Shown piece by piece: positions 1-4,890 of a DNA stretch of 6,558 nt. A program made the translations under genes and the position numbers. This DNA is from an uncultured Clostridia bacterium (lineage in GTDB: Bacteria > Bacillota > Clostridia > Christensenellales > QALW01), in assembly GCA_900550765.1 (NCBI GenBank), contig URTC01000098.1, positions 1 to 6,558 on the forward strand. The letters are read 5' to 3'. Position 1 is the stretch's first letter. The number at the start of each line of letters is the position of its first letter. The notes beneath the pieces are model-generated. The model was given only the letters and a program-made list of their open reading frames with translations, was not told the DNA's origin and did no database searches.

Positions 1-299
1 AGCTGGCAGCCTATTCTTTCTTGATCTTTAACCTGCTGTGCGCTCCTTGCTTTGCGGCAATCGGTGCCATCAAGCGGGAGATGAATTCCGCAAAGTGGAC
101 CTGGTTTGCTATTGGATATCAGTGCGTATTTGCATATGTCATTTCACTGATCGTTTATCAGCTGGGGTTGCTCTTTACCGGCAGCGGCAATGTAATAGGC
201 GTTATTTTTGCGGCAGCATTCATTGCGTTAATTGCGTTTATGCTCTTTAAACCGTATACCGAGGCCAATAAACTTACAGCAAAAGTAAGGATTAAATAG
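1..299 (+). CDS. feoB: Ferrous iron transporter FeoB, C-terminal fragment
   Basis: This is the last 98 or so codons of FeoB, the GTP-dependent ferrous iron permease of the cytoplasmic membrane. The gene enters from the left edge, with the frame beginning at base 3, and stops with TAG at 297-299. The visible protein starts LAAYSFLIFNLLCAPCFAAI, then has a short basic loop (IKREMNSAKW) and two further hydrophobic stretches (around WFAIGYQCVFAYVISLIVYQLG and VIGVIFAAAFIALIAFMLF), ending in a basic tail. The FNLLCAPC segment followed by a charged loop and WTW is typical of the last membrane segments of FeoB. The N-terminal G domain lies outside the window. A small Cys-rich membrane gene follows after 15 bases, as is common in Clostridia. 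A TTG at base 21 is internal and is not a start. Confidence 0.93.
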   Translation, partial: LAAYSFLIFNLLCAPCFAAIGAIKREMNSAKWTWFAIGYQCVFAYVISLIVYQLGLLFTGSGNVIGVIFAAAFIALIAFMLFKPYTEANKLTAKVRIK

Positions 300-314
300 T
301 TTGGGAGAGAGCCT

Positions 315-488
315 ATGTTTTCATGGTTTAAAGAAAATATTGCTGTAATTCTTGTTTCGCTGGCGCTGCTTGCTGTGGTGGTATGGATCATCGTGAGTAT
401 GCTCCGGAGAAAAAAGAAAGGAAAATCCTCTTGTGGCTGCAGCTGTGCGGATTGTCCTATGGGGGGAAGCTGTCACGGGAAGAAATGA
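315..488 (+). CDS. FeoB-associated Cys-rich membrane protein (57 aa)
   Basis: This 57-aa protein has a short polar N-terminus (MFSWFKENIA), one transmembrane helix at about residues 9-30, and a basic stop-transfer patch (RRKKKGK, 31-37). The tail is rich in Cys, with C40, C42, C44, C47 and C53 plus H54. This organisation matches the FeoB-associated Cys-rich membrane proteins, which sit next to feoB and are presumed to help iron transport or metal handling; the exact role is unproven. It begins 15 bases after the feoB stop, behind the ribosome binding site GGGAGAG at 303-309, so the two genes are surely co-transcribed. A strong terminator begins right at its TGA stop and ends the operon. The basic patch after the helix predicts that the Cys tail faces the cytoplasm. 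Confidence 0.92.
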   Translation: MFSWFKENIAVILVSLALLAVVVWIIVSMLRRKKKGKSSCGCSCADCPMGGSCHGKK

Positions 489-518
489 AAAAAAGGCGGT
501 GCTGACCGCCTTTTTTTT
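487..518. terminator. Bidirectional intrinsic terminator between convergent genes
   Basis: A perfect 6-bp stem GGCGGT/ACCGCC (495-500 with 505-510) with loop GCTG is preceded by eight A (487-494) and followed by eight T (511-518). It can therefore end transcription in both directions: the feoB operon on the plus strand and the 66-aa gene on the minus strand, whose stop lies at 525-527. Confidence 0.9.
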
Positions 519-524
519 ATAAGA

Positions 525-725
525 TCAAAAAATTGGATTTTCGCTTAATGCTATGTGGTGGTAATAGTTTTCAAGGGCGTAAACATGCTGATGCAGCTGT
601 GCTGCGGAATGAATATAAGCGTTTTGTTCATGAAGAGCAAGCTGAAATTTTATCGGAAGCGAAACAAAATAACGTCGGGAACTTCCGCTGCCGCGGAGCA
701 GGCTGTTCAGATCGTTATATATCAA
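525..725 (-). CDS. Small conserved-looking protein of unknown function (66 aa)
   Basis: The start is TTG at 725-723. It is chosen because the minus strand carries AAAGGAGGG (plus-strand 740-732) exactly 6 bases upstream, about as good a ribosome binding site as any in the window. The stop lies just before the bidirectional terminator, so the gene has a ribosome binding site, an open frame and a terminator in the right order. The protein MIYNDLNSLLRGSGSSRRYF... has a GSGSSRRYF segment (12-20), SLP (22-24), LHEQN (31-35) and a His-rich amphipathic C-terminal half (IHSAAQLH at 38-45). It has no membrane segment or signal peptide. I have the impression of having met similar short GS-SR-YF-SLP proteins in Clostridia, but I know no function. 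A plus-strand open frame covers the same bases without a ribosome binding site and is judged spurious. Confidence 0.66.
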   Translation of the reverse strand: MIYNDLNSLLRGSGSSRRYFVSLPIKFQLALHEQNAYIHSAAQLHQHVYALENYYHHIALSENPIF

Positions 726-751
726 GAAAATCCCTCCTTTTATTTAAGTTT

Positions 752-790
752 GCGGGAAAAGTAAAAAATTATGCAGGAAAAGTAAAGAAT
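752..790. repeat. Two tandem 18-bp direct repeats in a divergent intergenic region
   Basis: GCGGGAAAAGTAAAAAAT (752-769) and GCAGGAAAAGTAAAGAAT (773-790) match at 16 of 18 positions with a period of 21 bp, about two helical turns. They sit between the divergent 66-aa gene (start at 725) and the phosphoesterase promoter (-35 at 804). The spacing and position suit a regulator binding site for one or both genes; that role is inferred. Confidence 0.55.
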
Positions 791-803
791 AGAAGGGACA
801 ACA

Positions 804-832
804 TTGACAGCCGATTTTTTCTTTGATAAAAT
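804..832 (+). promoter_or_regulatory. Sigma-A type promoter of the metallophosphoesterase gene
   Basis: A perfect -35 TTGACA (804-809), a 17-bp spacer and a -10 TAAAAT (827-832) preceded by TG at 824-825 (extended -10). The predicted start of transcription is near 839, giving a leader of roughly 29 bases before the ATG at 868. This promoter covers the in-frame TTG at 823, which helps exclude that codon as the translation start. Confidence 0.83.
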
Positions 833-867
833 ATCAAAAAACCAACTATAAAAGGAAAGCGTTTGTA

Positions 868-1863
868 ATGGAGAAAAAAGAAAGTTTTTTTTCACAGGAG
901 AAAATACCTGTGCAGGGGGTGGAAAGCAATTCAATTTATGAAATTTACCGTTTGAAGGAAACAGGGCAGGTTATTTGTGAAATTAAAATCGATGCAGGAT
1001 TTAACGGAGAAACGGTGGAAATTGCACAGATTACGGATATTCATTTTAACTATTGCAATGCCGCGGATCAAGGGGATCCGGAGGTTCTATATACAAAAAA
1101 ATGCCGGAAATGGAACGCAGGGGGTGCCTGTGCGATTGCCGCAGAACGGGCCATGGCCTGCGCGGCGTGCTTTGATCAAACGGTTGTTACCGGAGATACG
1201 CTGGATTATCTTTCCTGCGGTGCAATGGAGTTAATGCAGAAGTATATTTTTGACGCAGATCCGCAGGTGCTTTGCTGTTTGGGCGGCCATGAGCTTACCA
1301 AGCAGACGGAAACCGGGCGTCCGGATCAGCTGCCGTTAGAAGAACGGCTTGCAATTTTGCAAAAGTTTTGGAGGCATGATATCCATTATGCCGCTAAGCT
1401 GATTAAAAATAAGGTTTTGGCCGTTGCTATCGATAATAGTCAGTCGCATTATCTGGATTGTCAAATCGGGCGTTTAAAAAAGGATATTGAAACAGCAAAA
1501 GAAAAAGGATATATCATCCTGTTATTTCAGCATGAGCCTATTTCTACCCAAAACCCCGAGGATCAAATTTGCAGGGCGATATGGGCGCAGTATAAAACAG
1601 AGTATAATTTTTATGACGGTGCTATTGTCGGCGGCGATTTTGCCAATGCCGCTGACCGTGAGGTATACCAGTTGATTACCGAAAATGCTGACGTGGTAAA
1701 GGGAATTTTTTGCGGGCATCTGCACAGTGTGTTTTATAATGAGATACAGGCCAGCTATACAGATGCGCAAGGCAGCCATAAAGCGGTGATCCCCCAGTAT
1801 ACGCTTACGAGCAACGCTTATGAGGATTATGCCGGCTTGCTGATGCGTATTATTATTCAATAG
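868..1863 (+). CDS. Calcineurin-like metallophosphoesterase, cytoplasmic (331 aa)
   Basis: This is a binuclear-metal phosphoesterase of the calcineurin-like superfamily. The motifs run in the expected order: D57-x-H59 (QITDIHFN), GD-x-x-D at 109-113 (TGDTLD), GGHE at 139-142 in place of the usual GNH[DE], His222 (LLFQHEP) and GHLH at 283-286. The start is ATG at 868, behind AGGA at 853-856 and downstream of the predicted transcript start; an in-frame TTG at 823 lies inside the promoter. No signal peptide or membrane helix is visible, so it should act in the cytoplasm. About 50 residues precede the first motif. The substrate cannot be read from sequence; phosphodiester or phosphomonoester hydrolysis are both possible. 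It is transcribed alone, divergently from the 66-aa gene, and ends before a strong terminator. The Asn-to-Gly change in the third motif is the oddity. It may be normal for this clostridial subfamily. Confidence 0.88.
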   Translation: MEKKESFFSQEKIPVQGVESNSIYEIYRLKETGQVICEIKIDAGFNGETVEIAQITDIHFNYCNAADQGDPEVLYTKKCRKWNAGGACAIAAERAMACAACFDQTVVTGDTLDYLSCGAMELMQKYIFDADPQVLCCLGGHELTKQTETGRPDQLPLEERLAILQKFWRHDIHYAAKLIKNKVLAVAIDNSQSHYLDCQIGRLKKDIETAKEKGYIILLFQHEPISTQNPEDQICRAIWAQYKTEYNFYDGAIVGGDFANAADREVYQLITENADVVKGIFCGHLHSVFYNEIQASYTDAQGSHKAVIPQYTLTSNAYEDYAGLLMRIIIQ

Positions 1864-1992
1864 CGAAGCAGCAGTATTTTTTTAAAAAACTATCATTGCC
1901 CGGCAGAACTGCTTTATGAAAAGATCTGTAATTTTCCGGTGTTATGCTTTCTTAATAAAGCAGAGGTCTCTTAAAAAGACTTTAGCAGCGTA

Positions 1993-2023
1993 AAAAAGCT
2001 TCCCTTAAAAGGGGAAGCTTTTT
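1993..2023. terminator. Bidirectional intrinsic terminator
   Basis: AAAAAGCTTCCC (1993-2004) pairs perfectly with GGGAAGCTTTTT (2012-2023) around a 7-base loop. The A/T ends give a T-run on both strands, so it serves the phosphoesterase (plus) and the convergent 268-aa gene (minus, stop at 2068). Bases 1864-1992 show no gene. Confidence 0.88.
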
Positions 2024-2067
2024 AGAGCAAAAGCTCAATTTGTATTTTTCTCCGCCGCGGGCAGAAT

Positions 2068-2874
2068 TTATTCCGCAAGCGGTTTTTTGTTCCCTCGTCT
2101 CTTTCTTCCCGGGCACAGAAGCGCCTCAATTGTTTCCGGCTCCAGCGTGATCAGCAGCTCCAGCTGCTGTACAAAATAGTCAAACTCCAGGTTTTCTATC
2201 CCGGTGAAGTTCTTGCTCTTCCAGCACCCGCCCCGCATCTTTTCCAGCTGCTGCCGTACCAGATCGTCAAAATCCCTCTGCACGCCTTCATCCGCCGGTA
2301 TCAACCCATATTCGCAGAAGCGGCTCTCGATATATTTGGCAAAAAAGTATTTTGTCTGTGCCACAAAAATTTCTAAGTTCAGCGGGTTGTTCTCCAAATT
2401 TGCCAGCACCGGCATCTCTGCTTTCTTTAATTCGTTGCCCGAATACACCGCCTCCAGCTCCGGGAAGCCCCCCAGGGGTGCAAATAGCTCCGGGATCTCC
2501 AGTGTTTTCAGCAGATCGAACAGATACGCTGCCTCAAACAGCGCTGCCTCCAGCAGATCGCTGTCCCCGTCTTCCTGGGGGACCAGCAGCTCGGTTTTCA
2601 GGGAATCCAGGTACTTTGCCTGTGGCGTAACGTCCCTGCTGTACAGCGTCAGCAGCGCTTCTTTTTTCGCATACAGTAAAAAATATTCGCCTTTTTCGGG
2701 CAGGTCTTTCGTATATTTCTCCGCTGTTTTGCGGTCTCCCCACGCATAGGCTACTTCATTGGGGCGAAGGGACTCCATTGCGGGGATCTGCGCCGCCCTC
2801 AGCGGCGCAAGCTTTTGCAAAAAGTCATACAGGTACATCGGGGAATGCTGGGCGGCTCGTTCTTTACGCGTCAT
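2068..2874 (-). CDS. Protein of unknown function (268 aa)
   Basis: I do not recognise this protein. The start ATG (2874-2872) is preceded on the minus strand by AAAGGAGT (plus-strand 2888-2881) at 6-7 bases, an excellent ribosome binding site. The product is soluble-looking, acidic in the middle and basic at the very end (PGRKRRGNKK), with no signal peptide or membrane helix. The N-terminal part is MTRKERAAQHSPMYLYDFLQ; an acidic stretch (LVPQEDGDSDLLEAALFEAA) lies near residues 97-116, followed by helices rich in Leu and Glu. A segment around KYFFAKYIESRFCEYGLI and a C-terminal Leu-rich helix suggest an all-alpha fold. It has Cys residues but no paired metal-binding Cys motif. The gene is more GC-rich than its neighbours. 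It is single, ends at a shared terminator, and has an intrinsic terminator directly before its ribosome binding site, which suggests attenuation or an insulated upstream transcript. Confidence 0.85.
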   Translation of the reverse strand: MTRKERAAQHSPMYLYDFLQKLAPLRAAQIPAMESLRPNEVAYAWGDRKTAEKYTKDLPEKGEYFLLYAKKEALLTLYSRDVTPQAKYLDSLKTELLVPQEDGDSDLLEAALFEAAYLFDLLKTLEIPELFAPLGGFPELEAVYSGNELKKAEMPVLANLENNPLNLEIFVAQTKYFFAKYIESRFCEYGLIPADEGVQRDFDDLVRQQLEKMRGGCWKSKNFTGIENLEFDYFVQQLELLITLEPETIEALLCPGRKRRGNKKPLAE

Positions 2875-2888
2875 GGTTTTACTCCTTT

Positions 2889-2919
2889 AAAAAAAAATTA
2901 CCGGGCTGTGACAGCCCGG
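2889..2919 (-). terminator. Intrinsic terminator abutting the ribosome binding site of the 268-aa gene
   Basis: An 8-bp stem CCGGGCTG/CAGCCCGG (2901-2908 with 2912-2919) with a 3-base loop is followed on the minus strand by TAA and then nine T (plus-strand A at 2897-2889). The T-run joins directly to AAAGGAGT of the downstream gene. It would end a minus-strand transcript coming from beyond 2920, either as the end of an upstream RNA or as an attenuator in a long leader. Confidence 0.78.
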
Positions 2920-2935
2920 CTCAAAAAAAATACTA

Positions 2936-3177
2936 AGGGGGAGGAAGCCCCCTATGAGAAGGGAAAATTCCCAACTCACCATATATAGAGTCCGGCCCCC
3001 GTCCGCGTGTGACAATATGGCACAGCAAACGGACGGGTTGCAGCCGGACAGGCAAACTCCCGCGGGGAACCCGGAGAGCAGTGGAAAGAACCCAGAATCG
3101 TGGGCTATCGTACAAAAGCGTTGTACGGCGCGCCGAGACACTTAAAAAATGTTCCCGCCAAAAGCGCATTTGCCCAC
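2936..3177 (-). other. GC-rich structured region, candidate leader or noncoding RNA
   Basis: No credible protein gene is seen here, but many nested perfect stems are. AGGGGG/CCCCCT: 2936-2941 with 2948-2953. GGGAA/TTCCC: 2961-2972. A long hairpin has outer stem GTCCGGC/GCCGGAC (2990-2996 with 3043-3049), inner stem CCCGTCCG/CGGACGGG (2998-3005 with 3030-3037), a one-sided bulge TTGCA (3038-3042) and an apical TGTG/CACA. A further domain is closed by GTGGGC/GCCCAC (3100-3105 with 3172-3177) around the hairpin CGTACAA/TTGTACG (3109-3127). The stems exist on both strands. The minus strand is preferred because the terminator at 2889-2919 lies downstream in that direction. I could not match it to a riboswitch, T-box, tmRNA or RNase P RNA, and found no convincing minus-strand promoter. 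Confidence 0.5.
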
Positions 3178-3246
3178 AACGCATATCAAATTTGACTGTC
3201 TTCACAGCGCACCGCCGCCAACAGCAGGTATCCATATATCTCATAA

Positions 3247-3275
3247 TTGACAAATTATTGGGAATATGTTACACT
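3247..3275 (+). promoter_or_regulatory. Promoter of small RNA 1
   Basis: Perfect -35 TTGACA (3247-3252), 17-bp spacer, -10 TACACT (3270-3275) with an extended TGT at 3267-3269. The predicted transcript start, about 3282, is exactly where the closing stem P1 of the following RNA begins. The -10 region ATATGTTACACT nearly equals that of small RNA 2 (ATATGTTATACT). Confidence 0.75.
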
Positions 3276-3281
3276 GTAACT

Positions 3282-3373
3282 GTCGCAGAAGTGACTTAGG
3301 CGTTGTCTGTGCAACCCTGAGTTCGGACGTGAGGGGCGCCAACCTCTCACGCTCCGCTGCGGCCTCTTTTTTC
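3282..3373 (+). ncRNA. Predicted small structured RNA, copy 1 (about 92 nt)
   Basis: The RNA starts at the predicted transcription start. P1: GTCGCAG (3282-3288) with CTGCGGC (3357-3363), followed by C, TC and six T (3367-3372). Inside are P2 AAG/CTT (3289-3291 with 3295-3297), P3 GTTG/CAAC (3302-3305 with 3312-3315) and P4 GTGAGGGG/CCTCTCAC (3329-3336 with 3343-3350), whose loop is CGCCAA (3337-3342). The linker GGCG (3299-3302) is complementary to the CGCC of that loop, a possible pseudoknot. The same layout recurs at 4232-4331 with different stem sequences. No open frame with a ribosome binding site is present. Alternative: a longer, rod-like RNA closed by CTGTC (3280-3284) and GACAG (3416-3420), as in 6S RNA; the similarity to copy 2 favours the shorter form. 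I cannot name the family. Confidence 0.62.
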
Positions 3374-3590
3374 CCCCTTGGGAAGTTAACCCCTTGGGTA
3401 AGGCTCGTCTTGTTTGACAGCGTTATGAAATTTTACTTTTCCTCCAACTTGGATCTGACAATTTTTTCACATCCTTTGCATGAAGATTGATTTGTTTTAT
3501 TGTAAATTGACAACTTGGAACGTTTCATGTATTGGAAAATTCAAACCAAGCATCAAATTATAACTGTCATTTTACAAAGCTGTTTTCTCA
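3374..3590. other. Intergenic stretch with two small hairpins, no gene
   Basis: The left end has CCCCTTGGG twice (3374-3382 and 3390-3398, period 16). These form the small hairpins TTCCC/GGGAA (3371-3375 with 3380-3384) and TTAACCC/GGGTAA (3386-3392 with 3396-3401, one bulged A). A TTGACA occurs at 3507-3512 but only a poor -10 follows. The rest is AT-rich with no open frame or ribosome binding site I trust. A 6-bp hairpin AAGCTG/CAGCTT (3577-3594) marks the edge of the repeat array. Confidence 0.5.
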
Positions 3591-3806
3591 GCTTCCTCTG
3601 CTAAATAACTGAAAGACTTTCGCTTCTTTTGGCTCCCTCTGCTAAACGAGCAATTTCTCTTTCTTGGCTCCCTCTGACGAGGGAGCTGCCGAGCGCCAGC
3701 GAGGCTGAGGGAGAGAGGTCTTACTGCATCGTTTAAGCTTTTGCCTCTTTCTCTCCCTCCGTCAAAACTTCGTTTTGCCACCTCCCTCGTCAGAGGGAGG
3801 CTTGAC
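3591..3806 (+). repeat. Hairpin repeat cluster 1: two short units and an inverted pair
   Basis: Two short A units, GCTTCCTCTGCTAAA... (3591-3626) and GGCTCCCTCTGCTAAACGAG... (3631-3665), are followed by a B unit (3666-3716). The B unit opens with the 8-bp hairpin GCTCCCTC-TGAC-GAGGGAGC and ends CTGAGGGAGAGA. After about 26 bases comes an inverted relative, B' (3743-3806), with hairpin CAAAAC-TTC-GTTTTG and stem CCTCCCTC-GTCA-GAGGGAGG. B and B' share one layout in opposite orientation, giving a MITE-like inverted pair. B' is identical over 64 of 64 bases to 4640-4703. Open frames across this region only translate the repeats. Confidence 0.88.
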
Positions 3807-3822
3807 ATAGTGACATATTGCC

Positions 3823-3867
3823 ACAAGATATCTTAACTTTTGAATATGTTTGTTATCTTGTTTTTTT
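3823..3867 (+). terminator. Possible weak terminator-like hairpin
   Basis: ACAAGATA (3823-3830) pairs with TATCTTGT (3854-3861) around a 23-base AT-rich loop, and seven T follow (3861-3867). No gene or RNA clearly reads into it, and the loop is long, so this is a weak call. Confidence 0.25.
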
Positions 3868-3897
3868 ATGCAAATCAGTTAGTTTGTCTATCCCCTC

Positions 3898-4048
3898 GGC
3901 TCCCTCTGCTAAACGAGTGTTTTCGCTTTCTCGGCTCCCTCTGACGAGGGAGCTGCCGAGCATCAGCGAGGCTGAGGGAGAGAAAGACTACCCCTCAGTC
4001 GCCTGCGGTGACAGCTCCCCTGACAAGGGGAGCCAGGAACGCGGAGAG
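3898..4048 (+). repeat. Hairpin repeat cluster 2: A-B-C composite, left copy of a 151-bp direct repeat
   Basis: An A unit (GGCTCCCTCTGCTAAACGAG, from 3898), a B unit (from 3933) and a C unit (3991-4034, with hairpins TCGCC/GGTGA and GCTCCCCT-GACA-AGGGGAGC) run without gaps. C in reverse complement has the same layout as B, so B and C form an inverted pair joined by a short AAAGACTA linker. The whole block recurs at 4477-4627 with constant 579-bp offset, no indels and about 12 mismatches by eye (about 92% identity). Confidence 0.9.
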
Positions 4049-4196
4049 ACTTGTTGCAAGAAAACAAAAAACCGAGCAGATGCGTGACAAACACATCCAT
4101 TCGGTTCGTTTTGAAAACAGAATGACCCAACCCACTCTTCGGCAACATTCGTTCGCACAAATGAAAACAAATCATTTTCAAAAACTCGTATAACAC

Positions 4197-4225
4197 TTGC
4201 AATGTTTTGTTAAATATGTTATACT
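4197..4225 (+). promoter_or_regulatory. Promoter of small RNA 2
   Basis: -35 TTGCAA (4197-4202, 4 of 6), 17-bp spacer, -10 TATACT (4220-4225) with extended TGT at 4217-4219. Predicted transcription start about 4232. Bases 4049-4196 to its left show no gene. Confidence 0.68.
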
Positions 4226-4231
4226 TGCTTT

Positions 4232-4331
4232 ACGTCGGTGCCGGAAATCCGGTTGGTAATTATGTGCTCGTTCACATAATTTATCAGGAAATGTTGAACG
4301 CCAATTCAACAAATCTGCCGGCGCTTTTTTC
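4232..4331 (+). ncRNA. Predicted small structured RNA, copy 2 (about 100 nt)
   Basis: P1: CGTCGGTG (4233-4240) with TGCCGGCG (4316-4323), including G-U pairs, followed by C and six T (4325-4330). Inside are P2 CCGG-AAAT-CCGG (4241-4252), P3 AATTATGTG/CACATAATT (4258-4266 with 4273-4281, perfect 9 bp) and P4 TGTTGAA/TTCAACA (4292-4298 with 4305-4311). The P4 loop, CGCCAA (4299-4304), is identical to copy 1. The linker TTGG (4253-4256) is complementary to CCAA of that loop, mirroring the possible pseudoknot in copy 1. Stem sequences differ from copy 1 but pairing is kept, including a C-G to G-C exchange in P1. CCGGCG (4318-4323) can also pair with CGCCGG (4337-4342), an alternative to P1. There is no downstream gene on this strand, so it is a standalone RNA rather than a riboswitch. 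Family unknown to me. Confidence 0.68.
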
Positions 4332-4446
4332 TTCCCCGCCGGTAGGAGAACAATATTTACTTTTTTTGTTATTTTAGCATATCCCAGGGCTTGTGTCAAG
4401 AGTTTTTGCAAAAAATAGGGAAAATTTGTTAGGATTAAAATGGGTT

Positions 4447-4703
4447 TCTCTGCTAAACGAATATTTTCGCTTTCTCGGCTCCTTCTGCTAAAGGGGCGTT
4501 TTGGCTTTCTCGGCTCCCTCTGACGAGGGAGCTGCCAAGCGCCAGCGAGGCTGAGGGAGAGAAAGACTACCCCTCAGTCGCCTGCGGCGCCAGCTCCCCT
4601 GACAAGGGGAGCCAGGAGCGCGGGGAGGATTGATTTTGGGCCTCTTTCTCTCCCTCCGTCAAAACTTCGTTTTGCCACCTCCCTCGTCAGAGGGAGGCTT
4701 GAC
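4447..4703 (+). repeat. Hairpin repeat cluster 3: A-A-B-C plus inverted B'
   Basis: A truncated A unit (TCTCTGCTAAACGA, 4447 on) is followed by an A unit (4477-4511), a B unit (4512-4562), a C unit (4570-4613) and B' in reverse (4640-4703). Bases 4477-4627 are the right copy of the 151-bp direct repeat; 4640-4703 is identical to 3743-3806. Differences between copies often fall within hairpin arms, for example TCGCC/GGTGA against CGCC/GGCG. Bases 4704-4832 contain nothing I can assign. Confidence 0.9.
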
Positions 4704-4832
4704 GCGTTCCGAACTATCCTGTTTTTTGCCCAAAGAAAACTTATTTATGTTCCAATTCGCCATAAATAATTCCTATTAATGAAAGTTTGTTATCAGCAAG
4801 ATTTTCTACTTTAGGAACTTATTTTGCCCCCT

Positions 4833-4890
4833 CGGCTCCCTCTGCCAAACAACCGAAAGACTTTCACTTACTCGGCTCCTTCTGGTGAGG
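4833..4890 (+). repeat. Degenerate hairpin repeat overlapping the end of the endonuclease gene
   Basis: GGCTCCCTCTGCCAAAC (from about 4834) is an A unit of the variant also seen at 3591-3626 (shared GAAAGACTTTC core). It is followed by CTCGGCTCCTTCTGGTGAGG (4871-4890), a mutated B-unit start. The latter overlaps the minus-strand endonuclease frame and encodes its residues PHQKEPS. Confidence 0.75.

Noticed and set aside
533..826. 97-codon plus-strand frame
   Set aside because: No ribosome binding site, runs through the phosphoesterase promoter, and opposes a minus-strand frame with an excellent ribosome binding site.
823..867. TTG start 15 codons upstream for the phosphoesterase
   Set aside because: It lies inside the -10 region of a near-consensus promoter and upstream of the predicted transcript start; ATG at 868 has a ribosome binding site.
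2936..3177. T-box, FMN, cobalamin or lysine riboswitch
   Set aside because: None of their conserved core sequences could be found on either strand, and the downstream gene gives no metabolic clue.
2887..3299. Several overlapping open frames on both strands
   Set aside because: They cross the terminator and folded region, lack ribosome binding sites, and have low-complexity Cys/Pro-rich translations.
3280..3420. 6S RNA assignment for small RNA 1
   Set aside because: A rod-like closing pairing CTGTC/GACAG exists, but the length is short, there is no clear central bubble, and the shared layout with copy 2 explains the sequence better.
3802..3830. TTGACA as a -35 element at the end of a B' repeat
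   Set aside because: No acceptable -10 hexamer at 16-18 bp; the hexamer is simply part of the repeat end GGCTTGAC.
3572..4087. Open frames with SLPLTRE-type translations
   Set aside because: They are translations of the hairpin repeats, with no ribosome binding sites.
4178..4411. 77-codon minus-strand frame
   Set aside because: It is antisense to small RNA 2 with its promoter and terminator, and has no ribosome binding site.
3591..4703. CRISPR array
   Set aside because: The repeats are unevenly spaced, of several types and in both orientations, with no uniform spacers and no cas genes.
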